Shown here in pieces: positions 9,641-17,552 of a stretch of DNA of 64,000 bases (position 1 is the first letter of the stretch; each line of letters starts with the position of its first letter). The notes beneath the pieces were generated by a model. It was not told where the DNA came from and searched no databases. It was given only the letters and a program-made list of their open reading frames with translations. The DNA lies in NCBI GenBank assembly GCA_016861165.1, contig BOKV01000005.1:62001-126000 (forward strand), in the 5' to 3' direction. Position numbers and translations under genes: made by a program. Source of the stretch: Alphaproteobacteria bacterium. Its GTDB lineage: Bacteria > Pseudomonadota > Alphaproteobacteria > Rhizobiales > Rhizobiaceae.

Positions 9641-10116
9641 GCGCGGAGGACTTCGCCCGCTTCCTCCATGTCGGCGGCGCCGCCCTGCTGATCGGCACCG
9701 GCGCGGGCATCGCCTTCTTCATGGTCATGGCGGCGCGCACCCGCGACCCGCGGCTGATCGCCCACGTCGCCGGCACCGTCGTCGTCGCCGACTTCCTGTT
9801 CACCGCGACGGCCGTTGTCGCCCAGCCGCTGACCGGCCTGTGGCTTGCCGCCATCGTCGGCTGGCCGCTCACCGCCGGATGGCTCGTCGTCTCGATCCTG
9901 CTCTATGTCGCCGTCGGCGCCTTCTGGCTGCCGGTCATCGTCATCCAGATGCGCCTGCGCGACCTCGCCGCCGCTGCCGCCGCGGCCGGCACCGGCCTGC
10001 CGGCCGCCTTCGATCGGCTCTACCGCGTCTGGTTCGCCTGTGGCTGGCCGGCCTTCGCCGGCGTCCTCGCCATCCTGTTGCTGATGCTTGCCCGGCCTGA
10101 CATCGCCTGGCCATGA
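9637..10116 (+). CDS. DUF2269-family integral membrane protein
   Basis: A 159-residue protein with four clear membrane segments: LLIGTGAGIAFFMVMAA near the N-terminus, VVADFLFTATAVVAQPLTGL, GWLVVSILLYVAVGAFWLPV and FAGVLAILLLML near the C-terminus. The second and third segments match the DUF2269 pattern, and His and Arg residues lie in the first helix and the loop after it. The GTG start at 9637 overlaps the stop of the SDR-DoxX gene by four bases and has GAGGAG upstream, so the two are translationally coupled and probably act together at the membrane. Biochemical function is unknown. Confidence 0.82.
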   Translation: MSAEDFARFLHVGGAALLIGTGAGIAFFMVMAARTRDPRLIAHVAGTVVVADFLFTATAVVAQPLTGLWLAAIVGWPLTAGWLVVSILLYVAVGAFWLPVIVIQMRLRDLAAAAAAAGTGLPAAFDRLYRVWFACGWPAFAGVLAILLLMLARPDIAWP

Positions 10117-10122
10117 AAGCGT

Positions 10123-10512
10123 TCAGGAAAAAAGGTATTCGATCTCGGCGAAGCTGTCCGTCGGGAACACGTAGAGGAAGCGCAGGATCGTGGCGGCCTC
10201 GTTGCGCACGCCATGTTCGCACATCGGCGGAATGAACACGCAGTCGCCGCGCTTGACCGGGCGGTCGTGGCCGTCGAGCGTTACCACGCCCTCGCCCTCG
10301 ACGACGAAATAGAGTTCGGCCGGAGCGTGGCGGTGGCGCGCCAGGAACCCGCCCGGCTCGACGATGGCGATGCCGGCCGTCAGCGCCGCCGAGGACGTGC
10401 GGTCGGCCGAGAGCAGCGTCTGCCAGCCGATCACGCCCCGGCCCTGCGGCTCGTTCCAGCCTTCGCTGGCCCGGCCGGCATCGGCTACGATCAGCGGTTC
10501 GACCGTCGTCAC
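10123..10512 (-). CDS. Cupin-domain protein
   Basis: A 129-residue single-domain cupin. The two cupin boxes are visible: GGFLARHRHAPAELYFVVEGEG (motif 1, with HxH and the Glu as likely metal ligands) and DCVFIPPMCEHGVRN (motif 2, His ligand). Function is not identifiable beyond a probable metal-binding small-molecule enzyme or sensor. The GTG start overlaps the ilvH stop by four bases (GTGA), so this gene is the last of the ilv operon and may be co-regulated with branched-chain amino acid synthesis. Confidence 0.85.
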   Translation of the reverse strand: MTTVEPLIVADAGRASEGWNEPQGRGVIGWQTLLSADRTSSAALTAGIAIVEPGGFLARHRHAPAELYFVVEGEGVVTLDGHDRPVKRGDCVFIPPMCEHGVRNEAATILRFLYVFPTDSFAEIEYLFS

Positions 10513-11081
10513 ATGCCCTCCTTGCCGCGGCTCATCGCGGCAACGCCCGTGCGGCAGACCTCGACCAGTCCGAGCGGCTCCATGATCGCGATGAACTGCT
10601 CGATCTTCGACACCCGCCCGGTGATCTCGAAGATGAAGTGCTCGGTATTGGCGTCGATCACCGTGGCGCGGAAGGCGTCGGCGAGCCGCAGCGCCTCGAC
10701 GCGATGGTCGCCCTTGCCGGCGACCTTGACCAGCGCCAGTTCGCGCTCGAGCGGCTTGTCGTAGCCACGCGCCTCGGCCACCAGCGTGAGATCGACCACC
10801 CGGTGCACCGGCACCATCCGTTCGAGCTGCTTCTTGATCTGTTCAAGCACATGCGCGGTGCCTGAAGCCACGATGGTGATGCGCGACAGGTGCTTCTCGT
10901 GGCTGGTTTCCGAGACGGTCAGGCTCTCGATGTTGTAGCCGCGCCCGGAGAACAGGCCGATGACGCGGGCGAGCACGCCCGGCACGTTGTCGACGACGAC
11001 GGCCAGCACATGCGTGCGCGGCCTCTCCGTCTCCTTGACGAAGAAGTAGGCCGAGCCGGTGGGGGATTTGTGGGGGGTCAT
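10509..11081 (-). CDS. ilvH: Acetolactate synthase small (regulatory) subunit
   Basis: A 190-residue regulatory subunit of acetohydroxyacid synthase, the first common enzyme of valine, leucine and isoleucine synthesis. The N-terminal ACT domain is plain (HVLAVVVDNVPGVLARVIGLFSGRGYNIESLTV, residues 24-57), followed by the conserved THEKHLSRITIV-type stretch and a C-terminal ferredoxin-like domain ending EVCRTGVAAMSRGK. It binds valine for feedback inhibition of IlvB. Its catalytic partner ilvB lies upstream on the same strand, but a two-gene toxin-antitoxin pair separates them by 756 bases, whereas the pair is normally adjacent. The downstream cupin gene overlaps it by four bases. Confidence 0.96.
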   Translation of the reverse strand: MTPHKSPTGSAYFFVKETERPRTHVLAVVVDNVPGVLARVIGLFSGRGYNIESLTVSETSHEKHLSRITIVASGTAHVLEQIKKQLERMVPVHRVVDLTLVAEARGYDKPLERELALVKVAGKGDHRVEALRLADAFRATVIDANTEHFIFEITGRVSKIEQFIAIMEPLGLVEVCRTGVAAMSRGKEGM

Positions 11082-11099
11082 GAACTTCGGGACCTCTGG

Positions 11100-11495
11100 T
11101 CAGGGCAGGGCGACCGGCGGCCGCAGGCCCCGCTTCTTCGCTTGGCGCACCAGTTTGCGATCAAATGTCAGAAAGGTCGCGCACTCCCTGGCGCACGCCA
11201 TGTGGATTGCGTCGGCAAAGTCGAACCCCTCTGCGTGAAGAATAATGCTGGCCTGCGCCGCGTCGCGGTGTTCGATCTCCACGTTGTCCATTCCGGACAA
11301 GGCTGCAAACAACCTGTTGATCATTTCACGATCCAACCCGACACTGGTGCGCAGCACCCATTCGGTCTCGAGCAACACCGTCAACGGTACGTAGACATCG
11401 GTCCGCGCGACCAGCGACCGCGCGACCGCAACCTGCTTGCTGCCATCATCGGCCAGCGCCCTTGCTAGCACGTTGGTGTCAATCGCTCTTCTCAC
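11100..11495 (-). CDS. PIN-domain toxin (VapC-like)
   Basis: A 131-residue PIN-domain protein. The four acidic residues expected of a Mg-dependent ribonuclease are present: D6 (AIDTNVLARAL), E43 (LLETEWVL), D95 (FDFADAIHMA) and D112 (TFDRKL). VapC toxins cleave tRNA or rRNA when freed from the antitoxin. The gene overlaps the upstream AbrB-type antitoxin by 17 bases, the usual coupled arrangement. The intact active site suggests the toxin is functional. The pair sits inside the ilv operon, between ilvB and ilvH, and would be transcribed through from the ilv promoter unless it has its own. Confidence 0.93.
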   Translation of the reverse strand: MRRAIDTNVLARALADDGSKQVAVARSLVARTDVYVPLTVLLETEWVLRTSVGLDREMINRLFAALSGMDNVEIEHRDAAQASIILHAEGFDFADAIHMACARECATFLTFDRKLVRQAKKRGLRPPVALP

Positions 11496-11772
11496 GGAAG
11501 CGCCTCGCAGCCTCCCTCAGGATCGCTTGTTCCATCTCCTCGTCTGTCGGAAATGGGCGATCGATGCTGGGGACCATCGCCAGAAACGCCTCCGCTGTGA
11601 CCTTCGGGAAGCGCCGGTCAGTCTTTTCGATCGGTTTGATGGCCACTTCGCCTCCCTTGTCGATAACCTCGAACTCGGTCCCCGCCTTCCAGCCATGCGC
11701 GTCTCGCACCTCCTTGGGCACCACGATCTGGCCCTTGGACGACATTCTCGCGGTGAGTACCGGCTTGTTCAT
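11479..11772 (-). CDS. AbrB/MazE-type antitoxin (VapB-like)
   Basis: A 97-residue antitoxin with an N-terminal SpoVT/AbrB swapped-hairpin domain (TARMSSKGQIVVPKEVRDAHGWKAGTEFEV, residues 7-36) that would dimerise and bind its own promoter, and a disordered acidic C-terminal half (RPFPTDEEMEQAILREAARRF) that would wrap around the PIN toxin. The start at 11772 gives the conserved MNKPVLTARMSSKGQI opening. The 65-base gap to the ilvB stop is GC-rich with no clear promoter, so read-through from ilvB is likely in addition to autoregulation. Confidence 0.92.
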   Translation of the reverse strand: MNKPVLTARMSSKGQIVVPKEVRDAHGWKAGTEFEVIDKGGEVAIKPIEKTDRRFPKVTAEAFLAMVPSIDRPFPTDEEMEQAILREAARRFREKSD

Positions 11773-11837
11773 ACTGCGCTCCGGCAGAGAGTAAGATTGC
11801 AAGTAAGACGTTAGCACCGCGCCGCCTCCGACTCCAG

Positions 11838-13610
11838 TCACACCAGTTGCCGTCCCTTCGCGTCGATCGCCGTTGCCACCGCCTCGTCGCTCGCCTCGTC
11901 CGGCAGCAGCATCTCGTTGTGGGCCTTGCCGGACGGGATCATCGGGAAGCAGTTGGCGAGGTTGGCGACGCGGCAGTCGAAGATCACCGGCGCGTCGACC
12001 TCGATCATGCGGGCGATCGCGTCGTCGAGCTCGTCCGGTTTCTCGGCGCGGATGCCGACGCAGCCATAGGCCTCGGCCAGCTTGACGAAATCGGGCAGCG
12101 CCTCGGTATAGGAATGCGAAATGCGGTTGCCGTGCAGCAATTGCTGCCACTGGCGCACCATGCCCATGTACTGGTTGTTGAGGATGAAGATCTTGATCGG
12201 CGCCCGGTGCTGCACCGCGCTCGACATCTCCTGCATGGTCATCAGCACCGAGGCGTCGCCAGCGACGTCGATGACCAGCGCGTCGGGGTGTGCGATCTGC
12301 ACGCCGAATGCCGCCGGCAGGCCGTAGCCCATGGTGCCGAGTCCGCCCGAGGTCATCCAGCGGTTGGGTTCCTCGAACCGGTAGAACTGCGCCGCCCACA
12401 TCTGGTGCTGGCCGACTTCCGTGGTGATGAAGGTCTTGCGGTCCCTGGTCGCCGCGTAGAGCCGCTCGATCGCCAGCTGCGGCATGATCACGTCCTTCGA
12501 CGGCCGGTAGGCCAGGCAGTTGCGTCCCTTCCAGCCCTCGATCCTGTCCTTCCAGCGGGCGAGCGCCGCCTTGTCCGGCTTGGTCGCGTGTGCCCGCCAC
12601 AACCGGATCATGTCTTCCAGCACATGGGCGACGTCGCCGATGATCGGCACCTGCACGCGCACGTTCTTGTTGATCGACGACGGGTCGATGTCGACATGGA
12701 TCTTCTTCGATTTCGGCGAGAACGCGTCGATGCGGCCGGTGATGCGGTCGTCGAAGCGGGCGCCGACAGCGATCATCACGTCGCAGTCGTGCATGGCCAT
12801 GTTGGCCTCGTAGGTGCCGTGCATGCCCAGCATGCCGAGCCAGTTTGCGCCCGAAGCCGGATAGGCGCCGAGCCCCATCAGCGTCGAGGTGATCGGGAAG
12901 CCGGTCATGTCGACCAGTTCGCGCAGCAGGTGGCAGGCCTCGCGGCCCGAATTGATGACGCCGCCGCCGGTATAGAAGACGGGCCGTTCGGCCGCTGCCA
13001 TCAGTTCGACCGCCGCCTGGATCTGTTCGAGGTCGCCGGCCACCTGCGGGCTGTAGCTGTGGTTGCGGTACTGCGCCTTCGGCACATAGGTCCCGGTCGC
13101 GAACTGCACGTCCTTGGGGATGTCGACCAGCACCGGGCCCGGCCGGCCATGCATGGCGACATGGAAGGCCTGGTGCAGGACGCCGGGCAGTTCCTCGACC
13201 GAGCGCACCAGCCAGTTGTGCTTGGTGCACGGCCGGGTGATGCCGACGGTGTCGGCCTCCTGGAAGGCGTCCGAGCCGATCAGCGAGGTCGGCACCTGGC
13301 CGGTGATGCAGACGATCGGCACCGAATCCATCAGCGCGTCCTGGAGCGGCGTCACCATGTTGGTGGCGCCCGGCCCCGAGGTGACGAGGACGACCCCCGG
13401 CCGCCCGGTCGAGCGCGCATAGCCCTCCGCCGCGTGGCCGGCGCCCTGTTCGTGGCGCACGAGGACGTGGCGCACCTTGTCCTGCTGGAAGATCTCGTCA
13501 TAGATCGGCAGCACCGCCCCGCCCGGATAGCCGAAGATCGTGTCGACGCCGTTGTCTATCAGGGCCTGGATGACCATCTCCGCGCCCGTCATCTGGGATT
13601 TCCTGCTCAT
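11838..13610 (-). CDS. ilvB: Acetolactate synthase large (catalytic) subunit
   Basis: A 590-residue thiamine-diphosphate enzyme that joins two pyruvates, or pyruvate and 2-oxobutyrate, into acetohydroxy acids. The N-terminal TPP domain holds YPGGAVLPIYDEIF and the catalytic Glu in VLVRHEQGAGHAAEGYARSTG; the FAD/core domain has GRPGPVLVDIPKDVQ and ARFDDRITG; the C-terminal TPP domain has the cofactor-binding GDAS...ILNN stretch (GDA rather than GDG is common in Alphaproteobacteria). The start at 13610 gives MSRKSQMTGAEMV; the frame remains open upstream through the leader region, but that part is untranslated attenuator. It heads an operon ilvB-antitoxin-PIN-ilvH-cupin and is preceded by a leader peptide and terminator. 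Confidence 0.97.
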   Translation of the reverse strand: MSRKSQMTGAEMVIQALIDNGVDTIFGYPGGAVLPIYDEIFQQDKVRHVLVRHEQGAGHAAEGYARSTGRPGVVLVTSGPGATNMVTPLQDALMDSVPIVCITGQVPTSLIGSDAFQEADTVGITRPCTKHNWLVRSVEELPGVLHQAFHVAMHGRPGPVLVDIPKDVQFATGTYVPKAQYRNHSYSPQVAGDLEQIQAAVELMAAAERPVFYTGGGVINSGREACHLLRELVDMTGFPITSTLMGLGAYPASGANWLGMLGMHGTYEANMAMHDCDVMIAVGARFDDRITGRIDAFSPKSKKIHVDIDPSSINKNVRVQVPIIGDVAHVLEDMIRLWRAHATKPDKAALARWKDRIEGWKGRNCLAYRPSKDVIMPQLAIERLYAATRDRKTFITTEVGQHQMWAAQFYRFEEPNRWMTSGGLGTMGYGLPAAFGVQIAHPDALVIDVAGDASVLMTMQEMSSAVQHRAPIKIFILNNQYMGMVRQWQQLLHGNRISHSYTEALPDFVKLAEAYGCVGIRAEKPDELDDAIARMIEVDAPVIFDCRVANLANCFPMIPSGKAHNEMLLPDEASDEAVATAIDAKGRQLV

Positions 13611-13660
13611 CGTTCCGTCTTCCCGAACTTCCCTCTTCAACCGCCGGCCGGGGACCGGCC

Positions 13661-13687
13661 AACAAAAAAGGCCCCTTGCGGAGCCTT
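13661..13687 (-). terminator. Attenuator terminator of the ilvB leader
   Basis: On the transcript, AAGGCTCC, a GCAA tetraloop and GGGGCCTT form an 8-pair stem (one G-U) followed directly by a run of six U. It lies between the leader peptide stop and ilvB, 51 bases before the ilvB start, so it would end transcription early unless disrupted. Confidence 0.88.
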
Positions 13688-13720
13688 CGTCTTGCGCACG
13701 CGCTGCCCAGGGCGGCGGGT

Positions 13721-13774
13721 TCAGCCTCCCGCCACGCGCGTGCGCCCCATCACCACGAGAATCCTGCGCGCCAT
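13721..13774 (-). CDS. ilv leader peptide (MARRILVVMGRTRVAGG)
   Basis: A 17-codon open frame ends 34 bases before the attenuator stem. It contains Ile-Leu-Val-Val in a row and one more Val, all three amino acids made by the operon, which is the hallmark of ribosome-mediated attenuation. AGGGA lies about 11 bases upstream of the ATG. Downstream of the control codons, GCGCACGCGC within the frame pairs perfectly with GCGCGTGCGC at its 3' side, bracketing the leader stop; this could be the ribosome-controlled pause or protector hairpin. The gene is too short for routine gene finders. A competing antiterminator could not be drawn with certainty. Confidence 0.85.
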   Translation of the reverse strand: MARRILVVMGRTRVAGG

Positions 13775-13802
13775 GCCGCGTCACGTCCCTGTTGCGGCGC
13801 GC

Positions 13803-13831
13803 ACCCTATGCGCCGGCGCCGGTCGCGTCAA
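13803..13831 (-). promoter_or_regulatory. Promoter of the ilv leader/operon
   Basis: Reading the minus strand, TTGACG (13826-13831) and TAGGGT (13803-13808) are separated by exactly 17 bases. Transcription would begin a few bases further on, about 25 bases before the leader peptide start. The -35 is strong and the -10 moderate. Confidence 0.7.
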
Positions 13832-13865
13832 CCGCGATTATTCGAGCGAAAGCGGCCGGCGCCGG

Positions 13866-15053
13866 TCACGCCGCCACGCGGTTGCGGCCGTGGCGCTTGG
13901 CCTCGTAGAGCTTGCCGTCGGCGACCTTGAACAGCTCGACCGCGTGCGCGATGGCGGTCGAGTTGGAGGCGATGCCGACCGAGACGGTCGGCCGCAGCAC
14001 CGCCGTGCCGATATCGATCTTCAGCGAGCCGATCATCTGGCGGTAGCGCTCGGCGATGGCGCGCAGCTCCCGGTCGCCGGCATGCGGGGCGATGACGGCG
14101 AACTCCTCGCCGCCGATGCGGGCCACCACGTCGCTGTCGCGGGTGATCGCCCGCAGCCATTGCGCCACCTCCCTGAGCACCAGGTCGCCGGTGTCGTGGC
14201 CGTGGCTGTCATTGATCTGCTTGAAATGGTCGAGGTCGAACACCAGGAGGCCGAGCGGCAGCCCGCGCGCGTTGAACTCGCTCAGATACTCCGCCAGCAT
14301 GTGCTCGAAATAGCGCCGGTTGTGCAGCCCGGTCAGCGGGTCGGTCACCGCCTGGCGCTCGAGCGACTGGGTGAGATCGGTCATCTGCGCCTTTTCGAGC
14401 CTGACCCGCTTGATCGTCGGGAAGATGATGCCGAGCACGCACATCAGCGCCGCCGCCAGCACGGCGAAGGTGTAGAGCAGCATGCCGATGATGCGCGCAT
14501 ATTCGTCGCCGACCATCACCCGCACCGTGCGCAGGCCGATGATATCGCCCTTTCGGAAGTCGGCGCCGCCCTCGCTGGCGCAGACGCGGCAGTCATGGGC
14601 GGCGCGCAGCGGCACCGCGGCGCGGAAATAGCTGGCGCGCCCCTCGCGCGCGAGGTGGCCGAACGTCTCGCCGCGCCCGGCGCGCGCCTCATTGAGCGCC
14701 GCGACCACGAATTCGTCGGCCGGCTGGCTGATTGCGGCGAGGTTGGGGATGTCGGAAAAGAGCGACAGTTCGGCGCCGGCGCCAGCCGTCCGCACCTGCC
14801 GGCGGGCGATGGTAAGGCGGCCGGCCAGCCCCATCTCGCCCTCCGCGCCCAGCCGCATCTCGTCGAGCAGGTCGCCGCGCGAGAAGTCGTCCGACACGGC
14901 CAGGATGGTCTGCGCCTTTTCCTGGGCGTAGCGCACCGGCGCCGCGGTGATCTCGCGATAGGCGAGGAACACCAGCATGCAGGCCAGCGAAATGAGGACC
15001 GCGTCGGCGACGACGAACAGGTCGATTCGCTCGCTGGATTTGCCCTTTTTCAT
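13866..15053 (-). CDS. Membrane diguanylate cyclase with extracytoplasmic sensor (DUF3365-like)
   Basis: A 395-residue GGDEF protein. A first membrane segment (about residues 10-32) and a second (about 188-210) bracket a periplasmic region of about 150 residues that resembles the DUF3365/Tll0287-like haem-sensor fold and carries a CxxC pair (DCRVCASEG) without the following His of a c-type haem site. The cytoplasmic GGDEF domain has an intact IGGEEF motif and an RxxD inhibition site (RDSD) five residues before it, so it should make cyclic di-GMP and be product-inhibited. An ATG at 15053 and a GTG at 15065 are both possible; I chose the ATG. It is monocistronic, downstream of miaA on the same strand. 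Confidence 0.88.
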   Translation of the reverse strand: MKKGKSSERIDLFVVADAVLISLACMLVFLAYREITAAPVRYAQEKAQTILAVSDDFSRGDLLDEMRLGAEGEMGLAGRLTIARRQVRTAGAGAELSLFSDIPNLAAISQPADEFVVAALNEARAGRGETFGHLAREGRASYFRAAVPLRAAHDCRVCASEGGADFRKGDIIGLRTVRVMVGDEYARIIGMLLYTFAVLAAALMCVLGIIFPTIKRVRLEKAQMTDLTQSLERQAVTDPLTGLHNRRYFEHMLAEYLSEFNARGLPLGLLVFDLDHFKQINDSHGHDTGDLVLREVAQWLRAITRDSDVVARIGGEEFAVIAPHAGDRELRAIAERYRQMIGSLKIDIGTAVLRPTVSVGIASNSTAIAHAVELFKVADGKLYEAKRHGRNRVAA

Positions 15054-15134
15054 CCCGCCCGCCACTGGTCGCCGCCACCGACATTTAAGCCCGGCGCCGC
15101 TAAGAGGCCGTGAAGCGCGATGGTTAACGCTTCC

Positions 15135-16031
15135 TCAATCGCCGCGATCGCCGGCGATGGCGCGCCAGCCGGGCCCGGTTTGGTGGCGGAACCAGGTGTC
15201 CTGGCGCTTGGCGTATTGGCGGGTGGCCGCCTTGGCGCGCCGCACCGCCTCGTCGAGGTCGTAGCGGCCGGCGAGGTGGCCGGCGAGCTGCGGCACGCCG
15301 ATGGCGCGCATCACCGGCAGCTCCGGCGCCAGGCCGAGCGCCAGCAGCGCCCGCACCTCGTCGAGCGCGCCCTTCTCCATCATCGCCTCGAAGCGGCGGT
15401 CGATGCGCGCGCGCAGTTCCTGGCGGTCCACCTCGATCAACCATTTCTCGACCCGCAGGCCGGCGAGCGGAGCCGCCGCCGGGCACTCGCGCTGCCAGTC
15501 GAGGATCGAGCGTCCCGTCGCCTCGATCACTTCGAGCGCCCGTGCCAGGCGCTGCGTGTCGGTCGGCTCCAGCGCGGCGGCGGCGGCCGGATCGCGGGCC
15601 GCCAGCTCGGCGTGCAGCGTCTGCGGCGCGCCGCGCGCCCGGCCGCGCCAGACGCGGCGGATGTCCGGGTCGATCGCCGGCACCGCCGACAGCCCCTTCT
15701 CCAGCGCCCGGAAATAGAGCCCGGTTCCGCCGACGAACACCGCCACCTTGCCGCTCTGGCGCGCCCGCGCGAGCGCCCGCTCCGCTTGCCCGAGCCATTG
15801 GGCGACCGAATAGGCGCTGCCCGCCCGGACGTGGCCGTAGAGCACATGCTCGACGCCCCCCTGCTCGTCGCGGCCCGGCCGCGCGGTGAGGATCGCCAGC
15901 GCTTCATGGACCTGCATCGAATCGGCATTGATGACGACGCCGTCGAGGCGGCGCGCCGTCGCCACCGCCAGCGCGCTCTTGCCGCTGGCGGTCGGCCCGG
16001 CTATCAGGACGGCGTCCGGCCTTGCGGCCAT
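15135..16031 (-). CDS. miaA: tRNA dimethylallyltransferase
   Basis: MiaA transfers a dimethylallyl group to N6 of A37 in tRNAs reading codons that begin with U. The P-loop AGPTASGKSALAV is at residues 11-23 and is followed by VINADSMQVHEALAILTARP, the conserved VGGTGLYFRALEKGL block and the C-terminal ATRQYAKRQDTWFRHQ tRNA-binding stretch. The 298-residue length is normal. The ATG at 16031 was preferred over a TTG three codons upstream. It is divergent from serB with only 35 bases between starts, a pairing conserved in Rhizobiales. Confidence 0.96.
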   Translation of the reverse strand: MAARPDAVLIAGPTASGKSALAVATARRLDGVVINADSMQVHEALAILTARPGRDEQGGVEHVLYGHVRAGSAYSVAQWLGQAERALARARQSGKVAVFVGGTGLYFRALEKGLSAVPAIDPDIRRVWRGRARGAPQTLHAELAARDPAAAAALEPTDTQRLARALEVIEATGRSILDWQRECPAAAPLAGLRVEKWLIEVDRQELRARIDRRFEAMMEKGALDEVRALLALGLAPELPVMRAIGVPQLAGHLAGRYDLDEAVRRAKAATRQYAKRQDTWFRHQTGPGWRAIAGDRGD

Positions 16032-16066
16032 GCCCTGCAACCTTCCACTGCCCGCGCCAACTGCCC

Positions 16067-16954
16067 ATGCCCCTGGTCGCCACTCTCATCGCCGACCCGT
16101 CGAGCCGCGCGCTTACCCCCGCGCTGGCCGCGGCGGCATCGGCCGCGCTCGGCGGCGGGGCGCCCGACTGGCTCGGCGAGGCAGCCGCCTGCGACATCGC
16201 CCTGCCCGATAACATGTTTCGCGACGCGGCGGAAACCGTGCTCGCCGCCACGCTCGCCGGTCTGCCGCTCGACTTCGCCGTCCAGGACGCTCGCCACCGG
16301 CGCAAGCAGGCGCTGATCGCCGACATGGATTCGACCATGATCGGCCAGGAATGCATCGACGAACTCGCCGACATGGCCGGGTTCCGCACCGAGGTTTCGG
16401 CGATCACCGCGCGCGCCATGAACGGCGAGATCGCCTTCGAGCCGGCACTGCGCGAGCGTGTCGCGCTGCTCGGCGGTCTGCCGGTCTCGGTCATCGACGA
16501 GGTGCTGGCGGCCCGCATAACCCTTGCCCCGGGCGGCCGCGAACTGGTCGCCACCATGCGCCGCCATGGCGGGCACACCGTGCTGGTTTCCGGCGGCTTC
16601 ACCCGCTTCGCCGGGCCGATCGGCGCCCGCCTCGGCTTCGACGAGGTCAGCGCCAACGTGCTGTGCGAGGAGGATGGCCGCCTTGCCGGCACGGTCCGCG
16701 AGCCGATCCTCGGGCGCCAGGCCAAGGTCGAGACGCTGCGCCGCGTCGCCGCCGAGCGCGGGCTTGTCCCGGCCGATTTCATCGCGGTGGGCGACGGCGC
16801 CAACGACCTCGACATGCTGGCGCTCGCCGGCACCGGCGTGGCGCTGCACGCCAAGCCGGCGGTGGCCGCCCGCGCCCGCATCCGCATCGATCATGGCGAT
16901 CTCACCGCCCTGCTCTACCTGCAGGGCTATCGCCGCTCGCAGTTCGTTGCCTGA
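16067..16954 (+). CDS. serB: Phosphoserine phosphatase
   Basis: SerB dephosphorylates phosphoserine in the last step of serine synthesis. This 295-residue protein has the HAD motif I ADMDSTMIGQECIDELAD (nucleophile Asp in DMDST), motif II VSGGFT, the conserved Lys in GRQAKVETL and motif III GDGANDLDML. An N-terminal ACT-like segment of about 80 residues precedes the catalytic part, as in other alphaproteobacterial SerB. The ATG at 16067 is chosen because it fits the usual length; the longer frame overlaps miaA. The acetyltransferase gene begins two bases after the stop codon. Confidence 0.96.
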   Translation: MPLVATLIADPSSRALTPALAAAASAALGGGAPDWLGEAAACDIALPDNMFRDAAETVLAATLAGLPLDFAVQDARHRRKQALIADMDSTMIGQECIDELADMAGFRTEVSAITARAMNGEIAFEPALRERVALLGGLPVSVIDEVLAARITLAPGGRELVATMRRHGGHTVLVSGGFTRFAGPIGARLGFDEVSANVLCEEDGRLAGTVREPILGRQAKVETLRRVAAERGLVPADFIAVGDGANDLDMLALAGTGVALHAKPAVAARARIRIDHGDLTALLYLQGYRRSQFVA

Positions 16955-16955
16955 C

Positions 16956-17519
16956 ATGCTGCCGTTTGCGACCGACAGGCTGATCGTGCGCAACTGGCGC
17001 GACGCCGACCGGCCGCTCTTCCACGAGATCAATTCCGACGAGGCCGTGATGGCGTTCTTCCCGTTCCGGCGCGACCGCGCCGGCGCAGACGAACTGATGG
17101 ACCGGCTCGCCGCCGCTATCGACCGCGACGGCTATGGCTTCGCCGCGCTGGAACTGCGCGCCACCGGCGAGTGTATCGGCTTCACCGGCATCCAGAAGGC
17201 CGGGCTGTCGCCGCCCTTTGCGCCGGACATGGTCGAGATCGGCTGGCGGCTTGCCCGCCGCCACTGGGGCAAGGGCTACGCCTGCGAGGCCGCCCGCGCC
17301 TGGCTCGACCGGGGCTTCGACCGGCTGGGGCTTGACGAGATCGTTGCCTTCGCCGTCGCCGGCAATGACCGGTCGACCGCCGTGATGCGCCGCCTCGGCA
17401 TGCGCCCCGATCCGGCGCGCGATTTCGACCACCCGCGCATCCCCGATGGCCGCCCCGACCTGAAGCGCCACGTCTTCTATGCGCTGGCGCGCGAAGACTT
17501 CCGGCCCTCGGCCGCCTGA
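16956..17519 (+). CDS. GNAT-family N-acetyltransferase (RimJ/RimL-like)
   Basis: A 187-residue protein of the Acetyltransf_3 group: it opens ATDRLIVRNWRDADRPLFHEI, has the EIGWRLARRHWGKGYACEAARAW acetyl-CoA-binding block (R/Q-x-x-G-x-G/A type) at about residues 94-116 and the AVAGNDRSTAVMRRLGMRP block. Members acetylate ribosomal protein N-termini, small amines or antibiotics; the acceptor here is not predictable. It starts directly after serB and is probably cotranscribed with it. It converges on htrA. Confidence 0.88.
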   Translation: MLPFATDRLIVRNWRDADRPLFHEINSDEAVMAFFPFRRDRAGADELMDRLAAAIDRDGYGFAALELRATGECIGFTGIQKAGLSPPFAPDMVEIGWRLARRHWGKGYACEAARAWLDRGFDRLGLDEIVAFAVAGNDRSTAVMRRLGMRPDPARDFDHPRIPDGRPDLKRHVFYALAREDFRPSAA

Positions 17520-17552
17520 CGGCGCGCCGCCGGCTCGGCGGCAGCGGGGTCG

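Noticed and set aside
11847..15113. A 1088-residue open frame on the plus strand, antisense to ilvB and the diguanylate cyclase
   Set aside because: It crosses three well-supported genes on the opposite strand, has no family signature or ribosome binding site, and its low-complexity His/Arg/Asp/Val-rich composition is typical of the mirrored frame in GC-rich genes.
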